This document shows, piece after piece, positions 8,630-17,389 of a stretch of DNA of 64,000 bases. The stretch is from Dyadobacter sp. GTDB lineage: Bacteria > Bacteroidota > Bacteroidia > Cytophagales > Spirosomataceae. The DNA lies in assembly GCF_017744695.1 (NCBI RefSeq), contig NZ_JAGIAS010000010.1, positions 124,001-188,000 of the forward strand, written 5' to 3'. Under the pieces are notes generated by a model. The model searched no databases. It was not told where the DNA came from and worked only from the letters and a program-made list of their open reading frames with translations. Numbering within the stretch: the stretch's first letter is position 1; each line of letters starts with the position of its first letter. The position numbers were made by a program, and so were the translations under genes.

Positions 8630-10087
8630 TCATTGGGCTATTTGATTCAAGAAGATACTTAGGTCGCCGGCGGCGGCGGCTTTGAGCAGCAGCGCGCGCC
8701 ATGCATTGCCGTTAGTGACAAACTTGTCGACCTCGGCGCGGTTCAATGCATTCACACTTTGTGCCAATGTGAAAAGGTCTGTGAGGCCGCTCTGGTAGCG
8801 TGCTTCGGCCTGGTTGAATGCCGTCCGCGCGGCTGCGAGTTGCACGGGTGTAAGGCGTGCCTGCGCGAGCGAGAGCTGAAACTGGATTTCGGATTCACGG
8901 GTCTGACGGTCGAGTTGCAACTGCTGGGTTTGGTATAGCGATTTGAAACGTTCGGCCTGGAATTGTTCGGCTTGGTAATCGTTCCTGACTTTGAAGATGT
9001 TGGTGAGGTTCCAACGGGTAGAAATTCCGAAAAGGTAGTTGTAAACCTGGTATTTTACCCCGCTGCCAAAATCGGTGCGGAAAGAATCATCTTTGTTGGA
9101 AACGCCCGAGCCACGGCCCCAGCCGGCGCCTACCAGTGAAATGGAAGGCAAAAACGAGCGCTTAACAGCCAGGCTCCGTGCTACCGAGGCGTCGATCTGC
9201 GCTTGTGAAAACCTCAATGCGGGGTTTTTGAGGAATGATGCTATTTCGGCGGAAGCGGCCGGGAGTTGGGCGTAGAAGCCCATCGTGTCGACCTGAATGC
9301 TGTCGCGCAATTCGCCGGTCAGTTCCGAAAGCCGCAGGCGCTGTGCCTTTTCCGATCGCTGGCTTTCCAGCAGTAGCAATTGCGCCTTGGCATATTCCGC
9401 GGCAGCCAGCGAGCTGTCAACCCCCGGCCGCATGCCCGAAGTCACAGCGGCATCGGTCACGCGCTTGAAAACGGAAGCCCGTTCCAGGTTCTGGCGCTGG
9501 GCGTCTACCAGTTTCTGGTTAATCAGCAGCAGCAGATAGGCATCGATGATTTTGACCTGATGTTGGAAAAGCTCGTTCTCGTAATCGGCCTGGCTGCGGG
9601 CGAGGTCGGCTTTGGCGGCATTGACGTTGGCATTTACTTTTCCAAAGTTGAAAACCTTCCAATCGACCAGGGCCGTCGTGAAACTGCCGAATGTAGCGGT
9701 ATAAATATTTTCGGGACGGATACCGCCGGAAGGCGACAGTGCACTACCCTCGTTGGGCAGGAATGCACCGGCTACGCTGTTGCTGGTACCATAGGTATAT
9801 TGATCCTGCACGATGAATGCCGGCAGGTAATCGGTCTTGACCGACTTGACACGGCTTTCGGCGCTGTGTATTTCGGCCTGTTTGGCTTTCAGGAAAGGGA
9901 AATTTCCTTTGCCCTGCTCCAATGCTTCGTGCAGTTTGATGCGCTGCGCGTTCGCCTGTATGCATGCGAAGGCGATAAAAAGCAATGCAAACCATCGGTT
10001 TTTGATTTCGAAGATCCGGCGGGCCGGTGAATGTGCGTTTCCCGGCGGAAAAAAGCGGGAAACCAAATGATACTGGGAGTGCTTCAT
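8630..10087 (-). CDS. TolC family outer-membrane efflux protein
   Basis: The 485-residue protein has a late signal peptide (KNRWFALLFIAFACIQANA, about residues 29-47), so the first 28 residues form an unusually long N-region or the true start is internal. The mature part shows two OEP/TolC repeats of long helices: KLHEALEQGKGNFPFLKAKQAEIHSAESRVKSV near the start and RQTRESEIQFQLSLAQARLTPVQLAAARTAFNQAEARYQSG near the end, with the family phrase RYQSGLTDLFTLAQSVNALNRAEV. TolC proteins form the outer-membrane channel of tripartite pumps. It is first in the operon with the RND permease-adaptor fusion and is divergent from a two-component system. Confidence 0.9.
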   Translation of the reverse strand: MKHSQYHLVSRFFPPGNAHSPARRIFEIKNRWFALLFIAFACIQANAQRIKLHEALEQGKGNFPFLKAKQAEIHSAESRVKSVKTDYLPAFIVQDQYTYGTSNSVAGAFLPNEGSALSPSGGIRPENIYTATFGSFTTALVDWKVFNFGKVNANVNAAKADLARSQADYENELFQHQVKIIDAYLLLLINQKLVDAQRQNLERASVFKRVTDAAVTSGMRPGVDSSLAAAEYAKAQLLLLESQRSEKAQRLRLSELTGELRDSIQVDTMGFYAQLPAASAEIASFLKNPALRFSQAQIDASVARSLAVKRSFLPSISLVGAGWGRGSGVSNKDDSFRTDFGSGVKYQVYNYLFGISTRWNLTNIFKVRNDYQAEQFQAERFKSLYQTQQLQLDRQTRESEIQFQLSLAQARLTPVQLAAARTAFNQAEARYQSGLTDLFTLAQSVNALNRAEVDKFVTNGNAWRALLLKAAAAGDLSIFLNQIAQ

Positions 10088-10112
10088 AATTCGGGTTAGA
10101 GATATTTTTAGC

Positions 10113-10120
10113 CGAAATTA
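10113..10120 (-). promoter_or_regulatory. Candidate -7 element for the tolC-RND operon
   Basis: On the minus strand the bases read TAATTTCG, one mismatch from the Bacteroidota -7 consensus TAnnTTTG, about 26 bases upstream of the tolC start. No good -33 box is seen. Confidence 0.35.
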
Positions 10121-10131
10121 GAGCGCAATTC

Positions 10132-10202
10132 TGGAAACATTTGGGAAACAGGATTGTGCAAGGGACTGTTTATTACGCGATTATCCTTTCTAAATGTTTC
10201 CA
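10132..10202. promoter_or_regulatory. Repeated GGAAACA half-sites between divergent operons
   Basis: GGAAACA occurs at 10133-10139 and again at 10144-10150, an 11-base (one helical turn) spacing typical of OmpR/PhoB-family binding sites. An inverted copy, TGTTTCC, lies at 10195-10201; the longer arms TGGAAACATTT (10132-10142) and AAATGTTTCCA (10192-10202) are perfect reverse complements. The sites lie between tolC (leftward) and the response-regulator gene (rightward), so they are good candidates for the operator of that regulator. Binding is inference. Confidence 0.5.
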
Positions 10203-10213
10203 AATTCAAGGTG

Positions 10214-10221
10214 TACTTTTG
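10214..10221 (+). promoter_or_regulatory. -7 promoter element for the two-component operon
   Basis: The bases TACTTTTG fit the Bacteroidota consensus TAnnTTTG. The element lies 24-31 bases before the ATG at 10245 and thus supports that start rather than the upstream in-frame ATG at 10194. Confidence 0.5.
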
Positions 10222-10244
10222 TGAAGTATCTTTTGAAAAGAGGA

Positions 10245-10922
10245 ATGAAAATTTTAGTTGTCGAGGACGAGAAAGGGCTTGCAGAAAGTATCACCGATTA
10301 CCTTTCTCGCGAAGGGTTCATTTGTGAAGTAGCCAACACATTCTGGCAGGCCGACGAAAAGATCAGCCTCTACCAGTACGATTGCACGATCGTCGACCTG
10401 ACATTGCCGGATGGCAATGGCTTCGACATTATCCAGACGTTGAAAAAGATTGCCGCGGCAACGGGAATTATCATTATTTCAGCACGCAATACGTTGGAAG
10501 ACAAGTTGAAAGGATTAGAAATAGGGTCGGACGACTATATGACCAAGCCGTTCCACCTTTCCGAACTGAATGCAAGGGTGAAGTCGCTGATCCGGCGCAG
10601 GAATTTCGGTGGGAACAACGATATGACCTGGAAGGATATCCGGGTTAACCTGCCTGCCCGGAAGGTTTTTATCAAGGATATTGAAGCTACCTTATCTAAA
10701 AAAGAATACGATCTGTTGCTCTACTTTCTTTCCAATATCGACGTGGCACTCACGAAGGAATCCATTGCCGAGCATCTCTGGGGCGACAATATGGATTCGG
10801 CCGATTCGCTGGATATGGTGTATTCCCATATTAAAAACCTTCGCCGGAAGATCGTTGAGAAAGGCGGAAAGGATTACATTCAATCGATTTATGGCATAGG
10901 ATACAAATTCACCGCATCTTGA
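10245..10922 (+). CDS. OmpR-family response regulator
   Basis: The product (225 residues from ATG 10245) has a receiver domain starting MKILVVEDEKGLAESITDYL, with phospho-acceptor Asp51 in CTIVDLTLPDG, a Ser/Thr switch in IIIISARN and conserved Lys in YMTKPFHLSEL. A winged-helix domain (about 125-225) follows, with LSKKEYDLLLYFLSN and SLDMVYSHIKNLRRKI...YIQSIYGIGYKF. An in-frame ATG 51 bases upstream was rejected because it precedes the likely -7 box and lies outside the conserved domain; a purine run AAAAGAGGA touches the chosen ATG. The gene overlaps the histidine kinase gene. Its position divergent from the tolC-RND operon suggests it controls that pump. Confidence 0.93.
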   Translation: MKILVVEDEKGLAESITDYLSREGFICEVANTFWQADEKISLYQYDCTIVDLTLPDGNGFDIIQTLKKIAAATGIIIISARNTLEDKLKGLEIGSDDYMTKPFHLSELNARVKSLIRRRNFGGNNDMTWKDIRVNLPARKVFIKDIEATLSKKEYDLLLYFLSNIDVALTKESIAEHLWGDNMDSADSLDMVYSHIKNLRRKIVEKGGKDYIQSIYGIGYKFTAS

Positions 10923-12178
10923 AACTGCTCGAAAAAGCCAGTCGCATTTACCTGCTCGCCTCGCTGCTGATTTATGCGGCGGTGGGGATAGCCTTTTTCT
11001 GGATCATCAAATTCATGATCTACGACGAGGTGGAGAGCCGGTTGATGGTCGAAAAGCAGGATTTTGAAACTTATATCCGCAGCAACGACACATGGAGCAA
11101 CAATTCCTATTTTGTCGAAAATAAGATTGAAGTGGTACCGGTGTTTGGCAAGTTCGATAACAAAGTCGCATTCACGGACACGCTCATCAGTAACCGCTAC
11201 GACGAAACGGCCGACCCGTTCCGCCAGCTTACATTCTACACGCTAATCGGCGGTTCGCCTTACCGCGTCGCGATCAGGAAGTCGATGATCGAATCCTACA
11301 AACTGATCGAGGCCATTTCGGCGGCGATGATTGCGTTTCTGGGATTGCTGCTGGTGAGCACCTTCCTTTTTCACCGCGTTTTGTCGGGTAAGTTATGGAA
11401 GCCGTTTTACGATTCGCTGGCCCGGATCAAGGATTTTGACTGGACGAAAAACAAGCCGCTGGAAACGGTCCGAAGTGAAATCACCGAGTTCAATGAGCTG
11501 GGTGATGTGATGGAGAAGATGGCCTCGAAAATGCAGCACGACTACCGGAGCCTGCGAGAGTTTACCGAAAATGCTTCCCACGAAATCCAGACGCCGCTGG
11601 CGCTCATCAATGCGCGGGTGGAGCAATTTATCCAGTCGAAGGATCTGGGCGAAAACCATACTTACTGGATCGAGGAAATTTACCACGCGGCGCGGCGGAT
11701 GTCGCGGCTGAATCAGGGGCTTTTATTGCTGGCTAAAATTGAAAATCAGCAATTTACGGAGCAGGAAGAGCTGGATCTTTCGGAGCTGGCATTGAAGAAG
11801 CTGAAAGACTTTGAAGATATTCTGCAGCATAAGGAGATCAGCGTCACGGTGGAATCTTCCGGCAGTTTCAGGAAAATCATGTCGCCGGCGCTGGCGGATA
11901 TTCTTCTGACGAACCTGATCAACAATGCAATCCGACATAACTACAACGGCGGAGAGTTACGGCTGCAATCCGGGACTGACTATGTGCAGGTGAGCAATAC
12001 CGGTAATCCGTTGAAAAGCGAGCCGGAACGGTTATTCGAGCGGTTCAAGAAGGAATCGACGGGCGCGGAATCGCTGGGTCTCGGACTGGCGATTGTGAAG
12101 CAGATCTGTGATAATTGCGAGCTGCGGATTTCGTACCAGTACGAGGAGCCGATACACTCGATCAGGATCACAGGATGA
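10919..12178 (+). CDS. Sensor histidine kinase
   Basis: The 419-residue protein begins with a TTG codon overlapping the TGA stop of the response regulator. It has two membrane segments (about residues 10-30 and 137-158) flanking a periplasmic sensor loop of about 105 residues, then a linker. The HisKA domain carries the phosphorylated His (about residue 219) in NASHEIQTPLALINARVEQF. The ATPase domain shows the N box LINNAIRHNYNGG, a G1-type VSNTGNPL, then ERLFERFKKES and the G2-type SLGLGLAIVKQICDN. It should phosphorylate the adjacent regulator. The sensed signal is unknown; the divergent efflux operon suggests an envelope or toxic-compound cue (inference). Confidence 0.93.
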   Translation: MKLLEKASRIYLLASLLIYAAVGIAFFWIIKFMIYDEVESRLMVEKQDFETYIRSNDTWSNNSYFVENKIEVVPVFGKFDNKVAFTDTLISNRYDETADPFRQLTFYTLIGGSPYRVAIRKSMIESYKLIEAISAAMIAFLGLLLVSTFLFHRVLSGKLWKPFYDSLARIKDFDWTKNKPLETVRSEITEFNELGDVMEKMASKMQHDYRSLREFTENASHEIQTPLALINARVEQFIQSKDLGENHTYWIEEIYHAARRMSRLNQGLLLLAKIENQQFTEQEELDLSELALKKLKDFEDILQHKEISVTVESSGSFRKIMSPALADILLTNLINNAIRHNYNGGELRLQSGTDYVQVSNTGNPLKSEPERLFERFKKESTGAESLGLGLAIVKQICDNCELRISYQYEEPIHSIRITG

Positions 12179-12181
12179 TAA

Positions 12182-12296
12182 TGCGAAGCTCCTGCTTCGC
12201 ACATGCTATGTGGAGGCCTCCGGCCGACTTTGTACGATGTCGCATATCCGACCGGCCGGAGGCCTGCGAATAGTAGGCACGAAGCGCAGCTTCGCG
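12182..12296. repeat. Nested palindrome cluster between convergent genes
   Basis: Three stem-loops are nested. The first is GCGAAGC/GCTTCGC at 12183-12200. The second is a 13-bp pair AGGCCTCCGGCCG (12214-12226) with its exact complement at 12253-12265. The third is a GAAGC/GCTTC hairpin near 12281-12293. The outer arms also match: GCGAAGCT at 12183-12190 is the reverse complement of 12288-12295. The unit may serve as a bidirectional terminator for the kinase and the thioredoxin-like gene, or be a REP-like mobile palindrome. Confidence 0.75.
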
Positions 12297-12300
12297 CCCG

Positions 12301-13770
12301 CTATTTGGCAACCTTCTGTAATTCAGCTTCCAGCGTTTTATTGTTTGGAAATTCCTGTGGAATCCAGCGGTTCACGATCTTGCCAGCCCCATCGATCACC
12401 AGAAATGGGTACCGGATATCAATGCCATATTTCTCTTTCAAGACCTCAATGTTTTCATCCGAAGCCCACAAATGCTTCGCGGTCGGACGTGCCTTCACAT
12501 ATTGTTTCCAGGTCGAAAGCGGAATGCCCGTCGCAACGGAAATGTAGGCGAACGTTACTTTATCAGCATATTTATCTTCCAAAACCTTTAACCCGGGCTC
12601 GTGCTGGCCGATGCTGAACGAGAATACCATCAGAACCGGTTTGCCTTGCAAAGAGGATACCGTTACGGCCGCGCTGTCGGTGTTCAGCAAAGTAATATCG
12701 GGAATGGCCGCTCCCGGTTGCAGCGATTCTTTGGTTTGGATCAGCTTGGCAATGTATTCTGTATAAGGTGATTGCGGAAATGTGGCTTTGTAATCTGCCA
12801 GAAGCGTTTTAGCGGTTTCAATACCCGGTATGGCCGTTGCCGCGTAGTTGAGCCAGTAGGTAGCCAGGTACTCTTTCTGCTTCGGATAATTGGTCAGCTT
12901 TTCTTTGCTGAATGCGTATACATCCTTCAATGCGTCCGGACTGATCTCGTAGCGCGTTTCCGATTCGAGGGGAAATTTACGGGTTGAGGGAATAAGCGCC
13001 CAGTAGCGGAGCTCGTCGCGGTAGGCCTGGCTGAGCAATGCGTCGTCGGGTTGGATTTTGAAGTCGGTCAAAGTGAAATCTTCAAGTTCCTTGCGCTGCG
13101 TAGCATCGAGTTTTGCCACGCGGTTGCGGCGCATGATTTTTTCCTGGATAAGCTGGCGGGTCAGCGATGGCTCGGTTGCCGTGGTAGCCAGCACGTATGC
13201 TTCGAATGCGGGTACTACCGGGTTCGCCATTTTGAATTTCTCAAATGCATCCAGTCGTACTTTTTTGAGGCTGTCACTTTGTTGAACCACGCTCTTATTA
13301 TCTATTTGCGACGGTTTGTAACCAAAAACGGGCAGGTACTGATATTGGTTTTCCAGAAAATAGTTTTTCAAAAATGTCTGATAGCCGGCATTCTTCCCGG
13401 TGAAAGTCACATCCGCGTTCGCCCCGACGTTGATCGTCAGGTCGTCGCCCGGTTGCAGGAATAGCATCCATGTCCTGTTTACACCGCCGCCGCCGTATTC
13501 CAGGCGCATCATTTTGGGCTCATTGAGCTGAATGACTGTTTTTTCAGTGGTTTTATCGGCAAAATTCACCGAAGCTACCGCGTCGAGTTTCGCATCGGCA
13601 AGGCCGGTGCCCAGATTGGGGTGAAAATGTACATCTTCGAGCACCAGCGTAACGGTCACGGGAGCCTGTTTTGCCGCTGTGAGCGTAATATTGGCCGTAT
13701 TTTGTGCATAAGAAACCCAACTGAGTGCAGTCCCGAATAGTGTGAGGATCAGAATGTTTATGTGTTTCAT
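12301..13770 (-). CDS. TlpA/thioredoxin-like periplasmic protein lacking the CXXC motif
   Basis: Starting at the ATG at 13770 the product has 489 residues with a Sec signal (MKHINILILTLFGTALSWVSYAQ). An upstream in-frame ATG at 13827 was rejected because it would put 19 residues before the signal peptide. The N-terminal region (about 25-130) is beta-rich, followed by a helical middle section. Residues 350-489 form an AhpC-TSA/TlpA-type domain: AAIPDITLLNTDSAAVTVSSLQGKPVLMVFSF, then WASDENIEVLKEKYGIDIRYPFLVID. The redox site, expected right after VLMVFSF, reads SIGQHEPG with no cysteine. So it probably is not a disulfide reductase; a binding, chaperone or maturation role is possible. Confidence 0.85.
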   Translation of the reverse strand: MKHINILILTLFGTALSWVSYAQNTANITLTAAKQAPVTVTLVLEDVHFHPNLGTGLADAKLDAVASVNFADKTTEKTVIQLNEPKMMRLEYGGGGVNRTWMLFLQPGDDLTINVGANADVTFTGKNAGYQTFLKNYFLENQYQYLPVFGYKPSQIDNKSVVQQSDSLKKVRLDAFEKFKMANPVVPAFEAYVLATTATEPSLTRQLIQEKIMRRNRVAKLDATQRKELEDFTLTDFKIQPDDALLSQAYRDELRYWALIPSTRKFPLESETRYEISPDALKDVYAFSKEKLTNYPKQKEYLATYWLNYAATAIPGIETAKTLLADYKATFPQSPYTEYIAKLIQTKESLQPGAAIPDITLLNTDSAAVTVSSLQGKPVLMVFSFSIGQHEPGLKVLEDKYADKVTFAYISVATGIPLSTWKQYVKARPTAKHLWASDENIEVLKEKYGIDIRYPFLVIDGAGKIVNRWIPQEFPNNKTLEAELQKVAK

Positions 13771-13957
13771 CGGTTCGAAAGGGAAAACTGTTTTTACCAG
13801 AATCAGGAGGTGTAAAAATTGTGCCAATATACGTAACTCGTGTCGGTATCTGTTCCGCCGGCTTATTCACCGTGGCCCGGAAGCACATTAATACAGTTTT
13901 TAAGCGTATTAATAGGCCAACTCGCGTAAATTCGCTTATTGATTATCGATTGTTCCC

Positions 13958-16915
13958 ATGACCCGCGTTTCACAGTTCCAGTTCAATACCCTCCGCGCCC
14001 GGTTTGAGGGTGAGTTGTATTTCGACAATTCTACGCTACACGCTGCACAGCGCACGATTTACGCCACCGATGCGTCCGTTTACCAGGAAATGCCGGTAGC
14101 GGTAGCTTTACCGAAAACCGTGGAGGATATCCGGGCGCTGATCGATTTTGCCCAAACCAATAAGGTGACATTGATCCCGAGGGCAGCCGGTACGTCATTG
14201 GCCGGGCAGGTAGTGGGGCAGGGCATTGTGGTCGATATTTCGAAGCATTTCAGGAAGATCATCGAGGTAAATGCGGACGAGAAATGGGTTCGCGTGCAGC
14301 CGGGCGTGATCCGCGACGACCTGAACAAGCACCTCGCACCTTACGGGCTGCTTTTTGGCCCCGAAACTTCGACTGCCAGCCGTGCGATGATCGGCGGGAT
14401 GATCGGAAACAATTCGTGTGGGCTGCATTCTATCACCTGGGGCGCTACGCGCGACCATTTGCTGGAAGTAAAGGTGCTGCTGTCCGATGGTTCCGAATCG
14501 GTTTTCAACGAACAGACTATTGCTGATTTTACGCGGGAAATCCGTGAAAAGCAGGTCAAAGGCCAACGCCTGCAATCCATTCTGGCGGGCATGTTCGGGC
14601 TCATATCCAATCCCATTGACCAGGATTTAATCAAAAAACAGTTTCCCAAACCAGCCGTTACCCGCCGAAACTCCGGTTATGCGCTGGACGCATTGGTCAG
14701 GAATTTTGAAAAAGGAAATATCAACCTCTGTAACCTCATAGCGGGTTCCGAGGGGACATTATGCTTCGTTACCGAGGCGAAAATAGCATTGGTGGATGCG
14801 CCGCCCGCAGCCGTCGGCGTTGTGTGTGTGCATACGAGCTCGCTGGCGGAAGCGTTGCACGCGAACCGGGTGGCCATGCAGCATCACCCAAAGGCATCCG
14901 AACTGGTCGATAAATACATTATGGATTTCACCAAAAACCATAATGTGTATTCGCAAAACCGGTTTTTCATGCAAGGCGACCCCGCAGCGATGCTGATGGT
15001 GGAGTTTTGGGGCGTTGCCAATGAAGAAGTAGAGCAAAAAGCAGCCGCGTTGGTCACGCAATTGAAGACTGAAAATCTCGGCTATGCCTATCCGCTCTTG
15101 TTTGGCGATGATGCCAACAAGGCATGGGATATTCGCAAGGCAGGGCTTGGATTGATACGGAACCTGCCGGGCGATACGCAGCCGGTGAACCTCATCGAGG
15201 ACTGCGCCGTAGCGGTGGAGGATTTGCCTGCATATATTGAAGAATTGGAGGTTTTGCTGGAAAAACACGGCTTGCGCGCATCGTATTATGCGCATGCGGG
15301 TGCCGGAGAGCTGCATGTGGAGCCGATGATCAACCTCAAAACGAGCGAAGGAAAACAGCAATTTCGTGATGTGCTGGCCGATACCGCCGTACTCGTGAAA
15401 AAATACAACGGCGCATTGTCGGGTGAGCATGGCGATGGCCGCCTGCGCGGCGAATTCATCCCTTACATGATGGGCGAGGAAGTGTACGAAATGTTCCGGC
15501 AGGTAAAACGGATCTGGGATCCCGATGGCGTTTTCAATGCCAATAAAATCGTGGATACCCCGCCTATGAACGAATTCCTGCGCTACGGACAGGACAAACC
15601 GAACCCGCAGATCGATACGATATTCGACTTTTCGCGGCAAGAAGGCATTCTTCGCCTCGCCGAAAAATGCAGTGGTTCAGGAGATTGCCGCAAAACGGAA
15701 TTGACCGGCGGCACCATGTGCCCCAGTTACATGGCCACGCGCAGCGAGCGCGACACGACGCGTGCACGTGCGAATATCCTGCGGCAGTATCTTACACCGG
15801 AAACCGCTCCGGCAACCAGCCAGGAAATGGTGAAGGAAGTGCTTGACCTTTGCCTGTCTTGCAAGGGCTGCAAATCGGAATGTCCTTCCAGCGTGGATAT
15901 TGGCAAAATGAAGGCCGAATTCACGCAGCAATATTATGAAACTCACGGCGTACCAATGCGCAGCAAGCTGATCGCCGGTTTTTCAAACCAGATGAAACTG
16001 GCCTCGATCGCGCCCTGGGCATTCAACGGCATATTCGGAACACCGGCATTGCGGAAAATCGCCAATAAAATGGTCGGCTTCCACCCGGACCGGTCGATGC
16101 CGAAGCTGGACAGTGAAACGTTGAAGAGCTGGTGGGAAAAGCATCAGCGAAATAAGCCGGCGGTTGCCGCTGCGACGCATTTACGCAAGGTGTACCTTTT
16201 TTGTGATGAGTTTACCAATTACAATGATGCGGAAGTAGGTAAGAAGGCCGTGCTGCTGCTTGAAAAACTGGGTTACGAGGTTATTATTCCCGAGCACGTG
16301 GAATCCGGGCGGTCGTATTTGTCCAAGGGTTTTGTGAAAGAAGCGCAAAAACTGGCTATCCGGAATGTGGCTTTGTTGAAAGATAAAATTACTTACGATG
16401 CGCCGCTGGTGGGTATTGAGCCGTCAGCAATCCTGTCGTTCCGCGACGAATATGTGGACCTGGTTGGTGAAAGCGAACGCACAAATGCGCAGCGGGTAGC
16501 CGAGAATGCACTGCTTTTTGAGGAATTCATCGCGCGGGAAATCGACGCGAAACGCATTCAGAAGGGTGCATTTGTGGGTAAAAGCCAGCTGATCAAGCTG
16601 CACGGACATTGCCATCAGAAGGCACTTTCGACGTTAACGGCTTCTAAAAAGGCTCTGCAATTGCCGGAAAACTATCATGTCCAGCTGATTCCGTCGGGTT
16701 GCTGCGGAATGGCAGGCTCATTTGGTTACGAGGAAGAGCATTTCGAAGTATCAATGCAGATCGGGGAGCTGGTGCTGTTCCCAACTGTCCGGCAGCAGCC
16801 CGAGGATGTGATCATCGCGGCTGCCGGAACGAGCTGTCGCCATCAGATTAAGGATGGTACGGGGCGCAGAGCCATGCACCCGGTCGAGATTTTATACGAC
16901 GCACTGATCAAGTAA
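13958..16915 (+). CDS. FAD-binding and (Fe-S)-binding oxidoreductase (D-lactate/glycolate dehydrogenase type)
   Basis: The 985-residue protein joins a GlcD-like flavoprotein to a GlpC-like iron-sulfur half. Residues 45-185 are a PCMH FAD domain (LIPRAAGTSLAGQVVGQGIVVD; GGMIGNNSCGLHSITWGATRDH). Residues 225-530 are the FAD-oxidase C-terminal domain (HAGAGELHVEPMINL; GEHGDGRLRGEFI). Two [4Fe-4S]-type clusters follow (CSGSGDCRKT...TMCPSY near 570; CLSCKGCKSECPSS near 630). The C-terminal part has one CCG unit intact (HGHCHQKAL near 882; SGCCGMAGSFG near 913), while the earlier unit reads EHVESGRSYLSKG, with no Cys-Cys. Such proteins oxidise 2-hydroxy acids and pass electrons to quinone. The substrate is not certain. 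Confidence 0.9.
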   Translation: MTRVSQFQFNTLRARFEGELYFDNSTLHAAQRTIYATDASVYQEMPVAVALPKTVEDIRALIDFAQTNKVTLIPRAAGTSLAGQVVGQGIVVDISKHFRKIIEVNADEKWVRVQPGVIRDDLNKHLAPYGLLFGPETSTASRAMIGGMIGNNSCGLHSITWGATRDHLLEVKVLLSDGSESVFNEQTIADFTREIREKQVKGQRLQSILAGMFGLISNPIDQDLIKKQFPKPAVTRRNSGYALDALVRNFEKGNINLCNLIAGSEGTLCFVTEAKIALVDAPPAAVGVVCVHTSSLAEALHANRVAMQHHPKASELVDKYIMDFTKNHNVYSQNRFFMQGDPAAMLMVEFWGVANEEVEQKAAALVTQLKTENLGYAYPLLFGDDANKAWDIRKAGLGLIRNLPGDTQPVNLIEDCAVAVEDLPAYIEELEVLLEKHGLRASYYAHAGAGELHVEPMINLKTSEGKQQFRDVLADTAVLVKKYNGALSGEHGDGRLRGEFIPYMMGEEVYEMFRQVKRIWDPDGVFNANKIVDTPPMNEFLRYGQDKPNPQIDTIFDFSRQEGILRLAEKCSGSGDCRKTELTGGTMCPSYMATRSERDTTRARANILRQYLTPETAPATSQEMVKEVLDLCLSCKGCKSECPSSVDIGKMKAEFTQQYYETHGVPMRSKLIAGFSNQMKLASIAPWAFNGIFGTPALRKIANKMVGFHPDRSMPKLDSETLKSWWEKHQRNKPAVAAATHLRKVYLFCDEFTNYNDAEVGKKAVLLLEKLGYEVIIPEHVESGRSYLSKGFVKEAQKLAIRNVALLKDKITYDAPLVGIEPSAILSFRDEYVDLVGESERTNAQRVAENALLFEEFIAREIDAKRIQKGAFVGKSQLIKLHGHCHQKALSTLTASKKALQLPENYHVQLIPSGCCGMAGSFGYEEEHFEVSMQIGELVLFPTVRQQPEDVIIAAAGTSCRHQIKDGTGRRAMHPVEILYDALIK

Positions 16916-16918
16916 CGC

Positions 16919-17179
16919 CTATTGGGTACCGCGGACGTGTTCATAAACTGTATCGGAACGCAATGGCGTGCCGGCGGTATCGGTAGCAATGCTGTCCACA
17001 GCCGTTGTGCCCCGATCGGCCGGGTTATCGGCCTGTCCTGACAGATTCCTGTCGTGGTTAAAGAAGCCGCCAAACCAGGCGATCAGCGAAAGGACGATAC
17101 CGACGCCGACGATCCACTTCCAGACGTTCTTCACGTTCTTGGTCGCTCTTGCTTCCCTATCTGTTTCTTGCCTGTTCAT
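16919..17179 (-). CDS. Small single-pass membrane protein, unknown
   Basis: The 86-residue protein has a charged N-terminus (MNRQETDREARATKNVKN), one membrane segment (WKWIVGVGIVLSLIAWFGGFF, residues 20-41) and a polar, Asp/Thr-rich tail that would be periplasmic. It ends 3 bases from the stop of the convergent FAD/Fe-S gene. I do not recognise a family. Codon pattern and a sensible membrane topology make it a likely real gene. Confidence 0.6.
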   Translation of the reverse strand: MNRQETDREARATKNVKNVWKWIVGVGIVLSLIAWFGGFFNHDRNLSGQADNPADRGTTAVDSIATDTAGTPLRSDTVYEHVRGTQ

Positions 17180-17331
17180 GGGTTTATTGATTTAGTTTGA
17201 AATAACCATTACCATTTCCATACCAGCGGCGATTCAGCACTTTTTGAGCGAATTATATAACATTGTGTTGATAAAATTTCCCCAAACTAAGTCTACGAGT
17301 TAAAATGTAATAAATCGGAGATGTTTCATGT

Positions 17332-17339
17332 TACCTTTG
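17332..17339 (+). promoter_or_regulatory. -7 promoter element for the outer-membrane barrel gene
   Basis: TACCTTTG matches the Bacteroidota consensus TAnnTTTG, 50 bases before the ATG at 17390. It lies downstream of the in-frame ATG at 17321, which argues that translation starts at 17390. Confidence 0.45.
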
Positions 17340-17389
17340 CTGGGAATTTCGTTTCACGTACTAGTTCTTCTCACAAACCAGCCATATTC

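Noticed and set aside
9380..10030. Open frame of 216 codons on the plus strand
   Set aside because: Antisense to tolC and without recognisable features.
12108..12617. Open frame of 169 codons on the plus strand spanning the nested palindrome
   Set aside because: It runs from the kinase 3' end through the palindromes into the antisense of the thioredoxin-like gene; composition is not protein-like.
14759..15640. Long open frame of 293 codons on the minus strand
   Set aside because: It is antisense to the well-supported FAD/Fe-S gene, shows no domain and has low-complexity His/Arg-rich sequence typical of shadow frames.
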